From Kitasatospora albolonga (GTDB lineage Bacteria > Actinomycetota > Actinomycetes > Streptomycetales > Streptomycetaceae): a DNA stretch of 64,000 nucleotides. How positions within the stretch are numbered: position 1 is the stretch's first letter; the number at the start of each line of letters is the position of its first letter. Below are positions 8,081 through 16,194 of the stretch, piece after piece. Location: contig CP020563.1 of NCBI GenBank assembly GCA_002082585.1, forward strand, positions 986,001-1,050,000. The letters run 5' to 3'. The notes under the pieces are model-generated. The model worked only from the letters and a program-made list of their open reading frames with translations. It was not told the DNA's origin and made no database searches. The position numbers and the translations under genes are program-made.

Positions 8081-10588
8081 ATGGAACATGTGCCGCCGCC
8101 CGCCGAGGAACTGGCGCTCCTCGACCGAGAACTGGCCCAGCTGGACGCCCGCCGGGCCCATCTGCTGACCCGCCGCGCCTGGCTGGTCGACGTGGTGCGG
8201 GCGCAGGCCCCGGCCGCGCCCCCGTGGGGCCAGTGGGGTGCCCCGCCCGCCGGGCGGCCTCCGGCGCAGCCGTGGGGGGTCGCTGCGCGGCACCCGGCGT
8301 CGTCCGCGCCGCGCAGCGCGCAGAACGTGCTGCTGACGCTGGGCGGTCTGCTGCTGACGGTCGCGGCCGTCGCGTTCACCCTCGTCAGCTGGGGCTCGAT
8401 GGGGATCGCAGGCCGGTCCGCCGTCCTGGCGCTGGTGACGCTGGCCGCGCTCGCGGCCCCGGCCCTCCTGCTGCGCCGGAAGCTGGGGGCCACGGCGGAG
8501 GCGCTGGCGGCGCTCGCGCTGGTGCTGACGCTGCTGGACGCCTACGCGGTCCACGCGGTGGCGGCTCCGGACACGGACGGGCTCGCGTTCACGGCAGGGG
8601 CGGCGGCGGTGCTCGCGGCGCTCTGGGCGGGCTACGGCCTGGCGCTGGACAAGCTGCACCTGCCGCTGCCCGCCGCCGTGTTCTTCGCCCAGTGGCCGCT
8701 GCTGCTGGGCGCCTGGGCCGCCGGTGCCCCGGCGGTCGTCGTCGGGTGGGCGCTGCTGGCGACGGCCGTGCTGGACGGGGCGCTCGCCCTGTGGGGCAAG
8801 GGCCTGGGGGTACGGGTCACGGCGGGCATCGGTCTGGCGGTGACGGGGTCCGCCGCGCTGCTGGTGGGGCTGGCGCAGTCACTGACGGCCGACGGTCCGC
8901 TCGGGGCCGTGCTGCCGGGCGCGCTGCTGCTGACGGCGGCCGTGGCGGCGCTGGCCGGTGCCTGGCACGCCCCGAACGGCTTCGCGCAGGTGGGCGGCGC
9001 GGTGGCCGGTCTGGCCGCCGTGGCGGCGGTCGGCGGGGTGCTGCGGACGGCGGTGCCGGACACCTGGCACGTTCCGGCGTATCTGCTCTGCGGCCTCGCC
9101 CTGCTGTACGTCGTACGGGTACGGCTGCCGCGGGGCGCCGGGCTCGGGGTGCTGCTGGCGGCGGGCGCGGTGGTGGCCGGTGCGCTGGTGTGGGCGCTGC
9201 CGCCGGTCGCGGCGGTGCTGCTGGGGCCCGTCCGGCTGGTCGCCGAGGTGTGGGCGGGGGCGCCGGAGGGGTTCCGGGGTGCGCTCGGCGAGTCGATGGC
9301 GTGGTCGCGGGCGGCCGGGGCTCCGGTGGTGCTCGCGGTGGTGGCCGGGGTGCTGGGTGCGGCGTACTACCGGTGGCCGTCGCTGGTCCGGGCAGCCGCT
9401 CCGCTGCTCTCACCGGGTGCGAAGGTGCGCGGTGCGGCGGGCGCGGGGGCGCTGGGCCTCGGCTGGGGGGCGGTGCTGCTCGCGGCGGCGACGCTGGGGG
9501 TGCCGTACCCGGCCGCGCTGGTCCTGGAGACGGCGCTGGTGGCGGGGCTGCTGGTGGTGGCGGTCCAGGGTGCGGGGACGGCCGGGAGCACCGGAGAGGG
9601 CTCCGGCTCCGGTGGCGGCCGGTCGGCCGTGACGGTGTGCGCTCTGGTGGGTGCGGTGGTCGGCGCGGTGAGCGTGGGGCTGCTGTCGCTGGCGGTGGAG
9701 GCGGCCACATACGCGGTGTTCGGGGCGCTGCTGGTGCTGTTCGCGGGGGCGGCGCTGCTGACCCGGGCGGTGGTGGCGCAGGCGGTGTTCGCGGTCGCCG
9801 CGGTGGTGTGGGGCACGGTCCTGACCGGGTGCGCGGCCCGCTCCCTGGGGCTCGCGCCGCACGAGGCCGCGCCGCTGCTGCTCGTGGTGCCCGCGCTGAC
9901 GGTGGCGCTGGGGGCGCGGCTGCGGCTGCACCCGGTGGCGCTGCCGGTGGAGCTGGCCGGGGCGCTGGGCGCTCTGGTGGCCGTCGGGGCGGCGGTGCCG
10001 GACGCGCCGTTCCTGGCCCTGGTGCTCGCCCTGTGCGGGGTGCTGGCGGCGGGGGCCGCGGTGCGCCCGGAGCGGCGGCCGGCGGCGGGGTATCTGGCGG
10101 CGGTGCTGTTCGTGGCGGCCACCTGGGTCCGGCTGGCGGCGTCGGAGGTGTCGGTGCCGGAGGCGTACACCCTGCCGGTGACGGTGCCCGCGCTGGTGGT
10201 CGGCGTACTGCGGCGGCGCAAGGACCCCGAGGCGTCCTCCTGGACGGCGTACGGGCCCGGGCTCGCGGCCACGCTGCTGCCGAGCCTGGCCGTGGCCTGG
10301 ACCGACCCGGACTGGGTGCGGCCGCTGCTGCTGGGCGTGGCGGCCCTGGTGATCACGCTGCTGGGGGCGCGGTACCGGCTCCAGGCGCTGCTGCTGCTCG
10401 GCGGTGCGGTGCTGGCCCTGGACACCCTGCACGAGCTGGCGCCGTACGTCGTCCAGGTGGCGGGCGCCCTGCCGCGCTGGCTGCCTCCGGCGCTGGCCGG
10501 GCTGCTGCTGCTGGCGGTGGGGGCCACGTACGAGCAGCGGCTGCGCGACGCCCGGCGGCTGAAGGACATCGTGGGGCGGATGCGGTGA
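8081..10588 (+). CDS. Large polytopic integral membrane protein
   Basis: An 835-residue protein. The first 40 residues form a charged amphipathic stretch (ELALLDRELAQLDARR) that could be a short coiled coil. The rest is an almost continuous series of Ala/Val/Leu-rich membrane helices (I estimate more than 20), ending in a short basic tail (RRLKDIVGRMR). It resembles the DUF2157-like large membrane proteins of streptomycetes, whose function is unknown. No catalytic motif is visible. No clear ribosome binding site precedes the ATG, so the start is less sure than the gene. It sits alone between two identical minus-strand tRNA-Val genes. Third-position GC is extremely high. Confidence 0.82.
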   Translation: MEHVPPPAEELALLDRELAQLDARRAHLLTRRAWLVDVVRAQAPAAPPWGQWGAPPAGRPPAQPWGVAARHPASSAPRSAQNVLLTLGGLLLTVAAVAFTLVSWGSMGIAGRSAVLALVTLAALAAPALLLRRKLGATAEALAALALVLTLLDAYAVHAVAAPDTDGLAFTAGAAAVLAALWAGYGLALDKLHLPLPAAVFFAQWPLLLGAWAAGAPAVVVGWALLATAVLDGALALWGKGLGVRVTAGIGLAVTGSAALLVGLAQSLTADGPLGAVLPGALLLTAAVAALAGAWHAPNGFAQVGGAVAGLAAVAAVGGVLRTAVPDTWHVPAYLLCGLALLYVVRVRLPRGAGLGVLLAAGAVVAGALVWALPPVAAVLLGPVRLVAEVWAGAPEGFRGALGESMAWSRAAGAPVVLAVVAGVLGAAYYRWPSLVRAAAPLLSPGAKVRGAAGAGALGLGWGAVLLAAATLGVPYPAALVLETALVAGLLVVAVQGAGTAGSTGEGSGSGGGRSAVTVCALVGAVVGAVSVGLLSLAVEAATYAVFGALLVLFAGAALLTRAVVAQAVFAVAAVVWGTVLTGCAARSLGLAPHEAAPLLLVVPALTVALGARLRLHPVALPVELAGALGALVAVGAAVPDAPFLALVLALCGVLAAGAAVRPERRPAAGYLAAVLFVAATWVRLAASEVSVPEAYTLPVTVPALVVGVLRRRKDPEASSWTAYGPGLAATLLPSLAVAWTDPDWVRPLLLGVAALVITLLGARYRLQALLLLGGAVLALDTLHELAPYVVQVAGALPRWLPPALAGLLLLAVGATYEQRLRDARRLKDIVGRMR

Positions 10589-10636
10589 GCGTGTCGCCCG
10601 GTCGCCCGGTCCCCCGGCCCCGGGGACCGGGCGACG

Positions 10637-10676
10637 CAGAGGCCCCCGAGACTTCGGAAAGTCTCGGGGGCCTCTG
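10637..10676 (-). terminator. Terminator between membrane gene and tRNA-Val copy 2
   Basis: Perfect 18-bp stem beginning CAGAGGCCCCCGAGACTT, with a CGGA loop, 6 bp beyond the 3' end of the minus-strand tRNA. It also lies after the stop of the plus-strand membrane gene. Confidence 0.8.
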
Positions 10677-10682
10677 TCCGGG

Positions 10683-10754
10683 TGGGCGATACTGGGTTCG
10701 AACCAGTGACCTCTTCGGTGTGAACGAAGCGCTCTCCCACTGAGCTAATCGCCC
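10683..10754 (-). tRNA. tRNA-Val(CAC), copy 2
   Basis: 72-nt gene identical to the copy at 7851-7922, including the anticodon loop TTCACAC. Identity extends a few bases into both flanks (GGTGGGCGAT at one end and ATCGCCCGGG at the other). No CCA is encoded. Confidence 0.96.
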
Positions 10755-10808
10755 GGGCGCACCGCAAACATTACCCCATGTCAGCGGTGCTCCCGGACCG
10801 TCCCGGCG

Positions 10809-11264
10809 CTACTCGCCGACCGTCCACGGCAGGGCCAGGCCGAACTTCCAGACGTAGATCCCGACCAGCACCGCCATGATCACCAGCCCCACCGTGGTGA
10901 GGATGATGTTGCGGCGCCGGACCTTGGGGTCGAGGGCCCGCTGGGCGGCCTCGGTGACCTTGCGCTTCGTCCAGCGCAGCACCAGCTGGGCCCAGACGAA
11001 CTCGGTCGCCCAGATCGCCATGCCGCCGAAGATCACCAGCCAGCCGGGGCCCGGCAGCACCAGCATCAGCGCACCGGCCACCACGACCCCCAGGCCGACG
11101 ACGAAGACGCCGACCTGCCAGCTCAGGTGCAACGGCCTGGACGCCTTGATGAAGCCCGGCGCCCGCGATCCCAGCTCACGTTCCGCCTTGGCCGTGCCCC
11201 CCGAAGCGGACCCCGTGGCCGCCTCTTCGGCGGTCTCGATCCGCTCGTCACTCTCCGCATTCAT
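10809..11264 (-). CDS. TIGR02611-type PGPGW membrane protein
   Basis: A 151-residue protein with a 45-residue charged N-terminus followed by two close membrane segments (GVFVVGLGVVVAGALMLVLP and PGPGWLVIFGGMAIWATEF) that enclose the diagnostic LPGPGWLVIF motif, and a third near the C-terminus (IILTTVGLVIMAVLVGIYVW). This matches the small actinobacterial TIGR02611 family; its role is unknown. ATG at 11264 was chosen; the longer frame runs into the ssgB promoter region. It is divergent from ssgB, sharing 190 bp of upstream DNA. Confidence 0.85.
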   Translation of the reverse strand: MNAESDERIETAEEAATGSASGGTAKAERELGSRAPGFIKASRPLHLSWQVGVFVVGLGVVVAGALMLVLPGPGWLVIFGGMAIWATEFVWAQLVLRWTKRKVTEAAQRALDPKVRRRNIILTTVGLVIMAVLVGIYVWKFGLALPWTVGE

Positions 11265-11454
11265 GGAGCTCAACCTACCCGACCCGTCCTCGTCACTTGA
11301 TTGGGCGCATGACTCAAAGTTACACACCGCTGGGCGAGGGACCCGAAGCATCACAAATGGGTCAGAGGGGTTTACAACGCCACCGTAGGTGGCATGTCGA
11401 TTTCGCCGACGTGCGAATCCCCGAGCGCACACTGAGCGAAAGGCCCTGGCGCTT
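11265..11454 (+). promoter_or_regulatory. ssgB upstream region
   Basis: Divergent promoter region between ssgB and the PGPGW gene. In S. coelicolor ssgB is known to be controlled by the stress/development sigma factor SigH. A GTTT near 11369 followed by GGTGGCAT about 16 bp later loosely resembles a SigH/SigB-type promoter (GTTT, about 15 bp, GGGTAT). This match is weak and is my inference. Confidence 0.35.
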
Positions 11455-11868
11455 ATGAACACCACGGTCAGCTGCGAGCTGCACCTGCGCCTCGTTGTGT
11501 CGAGCGAGTCCTCACTGCCTGTTCCCGCGGGCCTGCGGTATGACACGGCCGATCCCTATGCCGTGCACGCCACCTTCCACACCGGAGCGGAGGAGACGGT
11601 CGAATGGGTTTTCGCCCGTGACCTCCTTGCCGAGGGGCTGCACCGGCCCACCGGCACCGGAGACGTCCGCGTCTGGCCATCACGTAGTCACGGTCAAGGC
11701 GTCGTCTGCATCGCACTGAGCTCCCCAGAGGGCGAAGCCCTGCTCGAAGCTCCGGCGCGGGCCCTGGAGTCGTTCCTGAAAAGGACCGACGCCGCGGTCC
11801 CGCCCGGCACCGAGCATCGTCACTTCGATCTCGACACGGAGCTCTCACACATCCTGGCCGAGAGCTGA
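11455..11868 (+). CDS. ssgB: Sporulation-specific cell division protein SsgB
   Basis: A 137-residue SsgA-like protein (SALP). SsgB is the archetype of the family: it localises to future septation sites in aerial hyphae and recruits FtsZ, with SsgA. Recognisable conserved stretches are VSCELHLRLVVSSESSLPVP, YAVHATFHTGAEETVEWVFA and VRVWPSRSHGQGVVCIALSS; the sequence looks nearly identical to SsgB of other streptomycetes. The start ATG 11455 is preceded by GAAAGG and gives the usual length, while an in-frame extension to 11389 lies in the promoter. The gene stands alone and is followed by two strong hairpins. Its presence argues strongly for a sporulating Streptomyces-like organism. Confidence 0.97.
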   Translation: MNTTVSCELHLRLVVSSESSLPVPAGLRYDTADPYAVHATFHTGAEETVEWVFARDLLAEGLHRPTGTGDVRVWPSRSHGQGVVCIALSSPEGEALLEAPARALESFLKRTDAAVPPGTEHRHFDLDTELSHILAES

Positions 11869-11888
11869 GCCAGGCCGAGAGCTGCGCT

Positions 11889-11982
11889 ACGCCGTCCGAC
11901 TCGGGGAGACGGCGTCGCGCGGACAACCTCATAGGGCAGACACCGGCGCCGCCGCCGCGGAATCCACCGCGGCGACGGCGCC
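11889..11982 (+). terminator. Tandem hairpins after ssgB
   Basis: First hairpin ACGCCGTC/GACGGCGT (11889-11915). Second hairpin has 16-bp arms starting GGCGCCGCCGCCGCGG (11945-11960, 11967-11982) with a 6-nt loop and one G-U type pair. The second is the stronger terminator. Confidence 0.65.
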
Positions 11983-12137
11983 TGTGCGTGCGCCACGGTC
12001 CCGGGGAGCGGGCCGGGGGCCTCCAGGGGCGGCCGCTCCCCCGGAGGCCCGCACCGGGCCGGGCAGCGGCCCGGCGAGCCAGTAGAGTCAGCCGCCACCG
12101 GCAGGCGCCCGCCCGCCGGAAGGCCAGGGAGCGAAGC

Positions 12138-12746
12138 GTGCTGATCCCTCACGACACCCGGATCGCCCTCGACACGGTGGTCGATCTGGTGAACACCGCA
12201 CCGGAGAACGAGCCGCCCGGGGACGGCCCGGCGGACGGACTCGTGGACGGCGTCATGGAAGGGCCCGAGGACGGGCTCCCCGATGTCGCCGCGCTGTACG
12301 CCTTCGCCGAGCGGCACCACATCAGCGGTGTCGGCACCCTCGGCGAGAAGGACCTGGCCGCCGTGCGGGACGTACGGAGCCGCTTCGCGGAGGTCTTCGC
12401 GGCGCCCGACGCCCGTACCGCGGCCGACCTCGTCAACCGGCTCGTCGCGGCGGCCGGGACCACGCCCCAGCTCACCGACCACGACGGCTACGACTGGCAC
12501 GTGCACTACTTCGCGCCGGACGCCTCGCTCTCCGACCACCTCGCCGCCGACTGCGGCATGGCCCTGGCCTTCATCATCGTGGCCGGCGAGCAGGAGCGGC
12601 TGCGGCGCTGCGAGGCACCGGACTGCGGGCTGGCCTTCGTCGACCTCTCGCGCAACCGCTCCCGGCGCTACTGCTCCAGCCGCACCTGCGGCAACCGGCT
12701 CCATGTCGCCGCGTACCGGGCCCGGCGCCGGGAAGCCGGGACGTGA
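12138..12746 (+). CDS. CGNR zinc-finger (ABATE-type) putative regulator
   Basis: A 202-residue protein with an N-terminal stress-response (ABATE) region (ALDTVVDLVNT onward) and a C-terminal zinc finger: CEAPDCGLAFVDLS, then RRYCSSRTCGNRLHVAAYRA, containing four cysteines and the eponymous CGNR, ending in a basic tail. CGNR proteins are thought to be DNA-binding regulators. The N-terminal part has an acidic Gly/Asp/Pro-rich insertion (residues 25-47) unusual for the family. GTG at 12138 has AGGGAG seven bases upstream. No operon partner on this strand. Confidence 0.85.
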   Translation: MLIPHDTRIALDTVVDLVNTAPENEPPGDGPADGLVDGVMEGPEDGLPDVAALYAFAERHHISGVGTLGEKDLAAVRDVRSRFAEVFAAPDARTAADLVNRLVAAAGTTPQLTDHDGYDWHVHYFAPDASLSDHLAADCGMALAFIIVAGEQERLRRCEAPDCGLAFVDLSRNRSRRYCSSRTCGNRLHVAAYRARRREAGT

Positions 12747-12779
12747 GCCGCCGGGAGGCCGGGCGCTGAGCGGCCGGGG

Positions 12780-12956
12780 TCATAACAGGAACAAGTCATG
12801 CAGCGCCGCCATCAGCAGCAGGCTCCCGATGACCGTCAAAAAGATCATCAGGGGTGGCTGGGAGAGCGCGAAGAGGCAGCCACGGGGCTCTTCGGCAGGG
12901 GGTGCGGGGGCCTCGCCCCGGGATGTGTCCACCATCTCGAGGCGATCATGACTCAC
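12780..12956 (-). CDS. Small membrane protein with a TTA codon
   Basis: A 58-codon frame from GTG 12956 (or 51 codons from ATG 12933-12935). It has a hydrophilic Pro/Glu-rich N-terminus, the phrase GCLFALSQPP, then a single membrane helix (LMIFLTVIGSLLLMAALHD) and the C-terminus LFLL. The last codon before TGA is TTA, the rare leucine codon read only by the bldA tRNA, which is typical of developmentally controlled Streptomyces genes. Ribosome binding sites are weak for both starts. The coding call rests on the clean helix and codon pattern. It converges with the CGNR gene and lies 1 kb from ssgB. No function known. Confidence 0.7.
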   Translation of the reverse strand: MSHDRLEMVDTSRGEAPAPPAEEPRGCLFALSQPPLMIFLTVIGSLLLMAALHDLFLL

Positions 12957-13120
12957 CCGGGGCCCGGTTGGCGATCAACCTTCCCCATTACACCGGGAGT
13001 TCACCGTCCCGTGGCCCCCGGAATTCGCTCCGGCGTCCGAGCGGCCATCAGACATTCGGGCCCGGCCCGGCGAAAAGCGTGCGCGTTCAGGCGTACCCCC
13101 TGTGCCGCGCGCGCCCGGAT

Positions 13121-13200
13121 GCCGTGTCCTCGTCGTTCCTCGGTGTTCTTTGTCGTTCCTCATCGCCCCTCGGTGCTTCTCGCTGTTTCTCGGCGTTCCT
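13121..13200. repeat. Degenerate 10-bp tandem repeat (8 units)
   Basis: Eight consecutive 10-mers in perfect phase, consensus CGGTGTTCCT (minus strand AGGAACACCG). Examples are CGTCGTTCCT, CGGTGTTCTT, TGTCGTTCCT and CGGCGTTCCT. The array ends 3 bp before the stop codon of the minus-strand gene at 13204, so it is transcribed as its 3' untranslated region. The interval 12957-13120 holds nothing else I recognise. Confidence 0.7.
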
Positions 13201-13203
13201 CGT

Positions 13204-13674
13204 TCAGATGCCGTGCTTCTTCAGGATCGCCTCGATGTCGCTGAAGTCGTCGGCGGGGGCGGCGGCCTCCTGCCTCTTCCCCGGCTTCGCCGCCGTGGGC
13301 GCGGCCGTCGGCCGGGCGGTCTGGCTTCCGGCGCCGAGCGCGGGCGCGGAGGCGCCCGGGGCCACGGCCTCGTTGCGCTCGGCGGCCCGTGCCGCCTTCC
13401 GCTCGGCGCGGGTCGTGCCGCTGCGGCGCTCGATGGCCCGGGTGGTCATGAAGAGCAGCCAGGCGAGGCCGAGCACCCCGAAGCCGATCCAGACGCTCGG
13501 CTTGAACGCGATGCCCGAGACCCACTGGACGACCCCGGTCAGAACGAGGCCGACCGGCACGAGGGAGTAGGCCGCGATCCTGGTCGCGGTGAGGAACCGC
13601 TTGCGGTAGGCGGTGATCGCGGCGATGCCCAGGCCCGCCGCCGACGCCGCGGAACAGATGGTCTCGGCAAGCAT
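13204..13674 (-). CDS. Two-TM membrane protein with conserved acidic C-tail
   Basis: A 156-residue protein: hydrophobic segments at about 5-22, 32-52 and 58-78, a basic cytoplasmic stretch (TRAIERRSGTTRAERKAARA), a Pro/Ala-rich linker and a terminal DDFSDIEAILKKHGI that looks like a short binding peptide. GGAGG precedes ATG 13674 by 5 bp, so this start is preferred over a longer frame. No family name is recognised. It is divergent from the DsbA-like gene. Confidence 0.75.
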   Translation of the reverse strand: MLAETICSAASAAGLGIAAITAYRKRFLTATRIAAYSLVPVGLVLTGVVQWVSGIAFKPSVWIGFGVLGLAWLLFMTTRAIERRSGTTRAERKAARAAERNEAVAPGASAPALGAGSQTARPTAAPTAAKPGKRQEAAAPADDFSDIEAILKKHGI

Positions 13675-13854
13675 CAGGGCCTCCAGGCGCAGGGGAACGT
13701 CCCTTCCATCCTGCACCGACGACCGGTGTCGGGGCCACGGCGCCGGTCCACCTCAGGGACATTTCAGGGCCGTACTCCTCCGCAGGTGCCGGTCACGGCC
13801 ACCGGCCGCGGGTGCGGATTGGGAGCTCTCCGACCGGCCTGGAAGACTGCCTCC

Positions 13855-14370
13855 ATGAGCGATTCCCCCCTTGCCGCGCCGGTCGTCCTCGACCTCTGGT
13901 GCGATCTCCAGTGCCCCGACTGCCGCCGGGCCCTCAGCGATGTGCGGGCCCTGCGCGCCCGGTACGGCGACCGCGTCGAGCTCCGGCTGCGGCACTTCCC
14001 GCTGGAGAAGCACAAGCACGCCTATGCCGCCGCGCAGGCCGCCGAGGAGGCCGCGGCCCAGGGCCGGGACTGGCCGTACATCGAGGCGGTCCTGGCCAGG
14101 ACCGAGGAGCTCGGCCGGACCGGGGAGCCGGTGCTGCTCGATGTGGCCCGCGAACTGGGGCTGGACGCCGAGGAGTTCGACACCGCGCTGATCGACGGCC
14201 GCCATCTGCTGATCGTCGACGCCGACCAGGCCGAGGGCAAGGCGATCGGCGTCACCGGCACGCCCACCTATGTGGTCGGCGACGAGCGGCTGGACGGCGG
14301 CAAGAGCCAGGAGGGGCTGCGCGAGCGGATCGAGGAGATCGTCGACCGGCTGCTGGCCGCGCGGGGCTGA
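13855..14370 (+). CDS. DsbA-family thioredoxin-fold protein
   Basis: A 171-residue protein with the thioredoxin-like active site WCDLQCPDCRRA around residues 16-27 (CPDC), a long helical insertion, and the cis-proline strand VTGTPTYVVG near residue 140. This matches DsbA/FrnE-type dithiol-disulfide oxidoreductases. There is no signal peptide or membrane anchor, so it probably acts in the cytoplasm on thiols or redox-sensitive targets. The start ATG 13855 agrees with family lengths; the much longer frame from 13102 is antisense to the preceding gene. It is convergent with the GNAT gene, with hairpins between. Confidence 0.87.
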   Translation: MSDSPLAAPVVLDLWCDLQCPDCRRALSDVRALRARYGDRVELRLRHFPLEKHKHAYAAAQAAEEAAAQGRDWPYIEAVLARTEELGRTGEPVLLDVARELGLDAEEFDTALIDGRHLLIVDADQAEGKAIGVTGTPTYVVGDERLDGGKSQEGLRERIEEIVDRLLAARG

Positions 14371-14382
14371 CACCGGCCGCGC

Positions 14383-14453
14383 GTCCTGCCAGGGCCCGGC
14401 ATCCGCCCCGGCAGGACCGGGGCCGACCCGGACCCGGGACCGACCGGCCCCGG
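14383..14453. terminator. Hairpins between convergent DsbA-like and GNAT genes
   Basis: GTCCTGCC/GGCAGGAC (14383-14417) and CCGGGGCC/GGCCCCGG (14417-14453) inverted repeats in the 90-bp convergent interval. Likely bidirectional termination; no T tract. Confidence 0.45.
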
Positions 14454-14460
14454 GGAGGCC

Positions 14461-15297
14461 CTACAGCGCCTTGGCCAGGTTGTACCGCGTCGTCGCGTAG
14501 CCGAGGGACTCGTACAGCCGCAGCGCCGGGGTGTTGGCGGCGAAGACGTGCAGGCCCAGCCGGTCGTGGCCCCAGGCGCGGGTGACGTCCTCGGCGAGGA
14601 GCATCAGGGCCCGCCCGAAGCCGCGGCCCCGGTGCTCCTCGCGCACCTCGACGTCGAAGACGAACCCGGCGGTGCGGCCCGGCTCCAGCTCCCGCAGGGC
14701 CAGCCAGACATGGCCGACCACCGCGCCGCCGTGGAGCAGCACCCGGAACCGTACGTTCTCGGTCGCGAGCCCGTCCGGGAGGTTCCCGGCGTGGTCGGCC
14801 TCGGACTTGAGCCGGGCCTGTTCGGGCGGTACGCCCCGGTCGGTCCACTCCCGCGCGTACGCCCGCACCGCCCCGCGCAGCCACTCGGCGTACTCCTCCT
14901 CGCTCATCGCCCGCGAGCCGAGCCCCTCGGGCAGCGGAGCGGGGTCCGGGCCGAGGGTCTTGACCATGTTGCGGCTGCGTTCGGTGTAGCCGAGGGCGGC
15001 GGCCAGCCGCCGGGCGGGCTCGTTCTCCGCCGGGACCTCGGCCCGCACATGGGTGCACCCCCACCCCCGCAGCACCTCCTCGGCGGCGAGGACCGCGATG
15101 ATGCCCCGCCCGCGCCTGCGCTGCGGTCCGTCGACGCTCAGGGAGCGCACCACTCCGGCCGAGGCGCCGAACGCGTCGTCGGTGCTGATCGACACGGCGC
15201 CGACGGGCCGCCCGTTGTCGCACACGTCGTAACGGCGCGCCCGCGCTCCGTCGGCGCCTTGCTGAAGCGGCCCGGACGGCCGGAGTGTCGTGGTCAT
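14461..15297 (-). CDS. Tandem GNAT-domain acetyltransferase
   Basis: A 278-residue protein with two GNAT folds. The first has the acetyl-CoA loop RRRGRGIIAVLAAEEVLRG (about residues 60-78) and the second VREEHRGRGFGRALMLLAED (about 222-241). Each half ends with the family's typical AALGYTERS or SLGYATTRYNLAK segment. Tandem GNATs in actinobacteria include MshD, but the active-site segments are not specific enough to call mycothiol synthase here. Start ATG 15297; TTG at 15300 is also in frame. The substrate is unknown. Confidence 0.85.
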   Translation of the reverse strand: MTTTLRPSGPLQQGADGARARRYDVCDNGRPVGAVSISTDDAFGASAGVVRSLSVDGPQRRRGRGIIAVLAAEEVLRGWGCTHVRAEVPAENEPARRLAAALGYTERSRNMVKTLGPDPAPLPEGLGSRAMSEEEYAEWLRGAVRAYAREWTDRGVPPEQARLKSEADHAGNLPDGLATENVRFRVLLHGGAVVGHVWLALRELEPGRTAGFVFDVEVREEHRGRGFGRALMLLAEDVTRAWGHDRLGLHVFAANTPALRLYESLGYATTRYNLAKAL

Positions 15298-15372
15298 CAA
15301 GGGTTTGTATCCCCTGGACGGCAGCGCGTCACGCGCTTTTCCGGCCCGTCCGGAAAGGGCTCCGGCGGGGCC

Positions 15373-16194
15373 CTACGGGTCCAGGTCGTTCCCGGCCCGC
15401 TCGTCGAAGATCCGCATGGCCTTCGCCGTCACCGGTCCGGGCTCCGGCGCGAGCTCCCGGTCGTCGACGCGGTGCACGGCCTGGATGTCGCGGAGGGTCG
15501 AGGTCAGGAAGATCTCGTCGGCCTCGGCGAGCACCTCCATCGGCAGGTCGCTCTCCTCCGCCCCGGTCCACTCCACGGCCAGCGCGCGGGTGATCCCGGC
15601 GAGGCAGCCGGAGGCGACCGGCGGGGTGTGGATACGGCCGTCCAGCACGACGAACACGTTGGACCCGGTCCCCTCGCAGAGCCGGCCGGCCGTGTTCGGG
15701 AAGAGCGCCTCGGAGGCGCCCCGCTCGCGGGCCCGGGCGAGGGCGACGACGTTCTCGGCGTACGAGGTGGTCTTGAGCCCGGTGAGCGCGCCGCGTTCGT
15801 TACGGGTCCAGGGGACCGTGATCACCGCGGTGGTGTCCGGGCGGCGGCTCACCCCGTCGAGCGCGACGACGAGGCTGGGCCCGGCGGTGCCCCGGTCGGA
15901 GCCGAGCGGGGAGAGCCCGCCGGTGTAGGTGATCCGCAGCCGCCCCAGGGGGACGGGGTTGGCGTCGACGACCGCCGTGGCGGCGCGCCGGACCTCGTCC
16001 AGGTCGGGATCGGGCAGGCCGAGGCCGCGCGCGGAGCGGGTCAGCCGGTCGAGGTGCCGGGTGAGGGCGAAGGGCCTGCCCTCGCTGGTGCGGACCGTCT
16101 CGAAGATGCCGTCGCCCACGGTCAGCCCGTGGTCGAGCACCGACAGCCGGGCGTCATCGGCATCCCGCAGTCCGCCGTTGACCCAGATCCTCAT
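15373..16194 (-). CDS. pabC: Aminodeoxychorismate lyase (class IV aminotransferase)
   Basis: A 273-residue PLP enzyme of fold type IV that would eliminate pyruvate from 4-amino-4-deoxychorismate to give p-aminobenzoate for folate. Visible: VLDHGLTVGDGIFETVRT at 19-36, the PLP lysine in GLKTTSYAENV, and the cofactor-binding GRLCEGTGSNVFVVLDGRI strand. Its ATG (16194-16192) overlaps the TGA of the upstream chorismate-binding gene by 4 bp (ATGA), tying it to PabB and supporting PabC over branched-chain or D-amino-acid aminotransferases of the same fold. No antibiotic-type fused PabAB is nearby. Confidence 0.88.
   Translation of the reverse strand: MRIWVNGGLRDADDARLSVLDHGLTVGDGIFETVRTSEGRPFALTRHLDRLTRSARGLGLPDPDLDEVRRAATAVVDANPVPLGRLRITYTGGLSPLGSDRGTAGPSLVVALDGVSRRPDTTAVITVPWTRNERGALTGLKTTSYAENVVALARARERGASEALFPNTAGRLCEGTGSNVFVVLDGRIHTPPVASGCLAGITRALAVEWTGAEESDLPMEVLAEADEIFLTSTLRDIQAVHRVDDRELAPEPGPVTAKAMRIFDERAGNDLDP

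Noticed and set aside
14461..15297. Mycothiol synthase (MshD)
   Set aside because: The tandem GNAT layout fits, but no feature separates it from many other double-GNAT proteins of actinobacteria.
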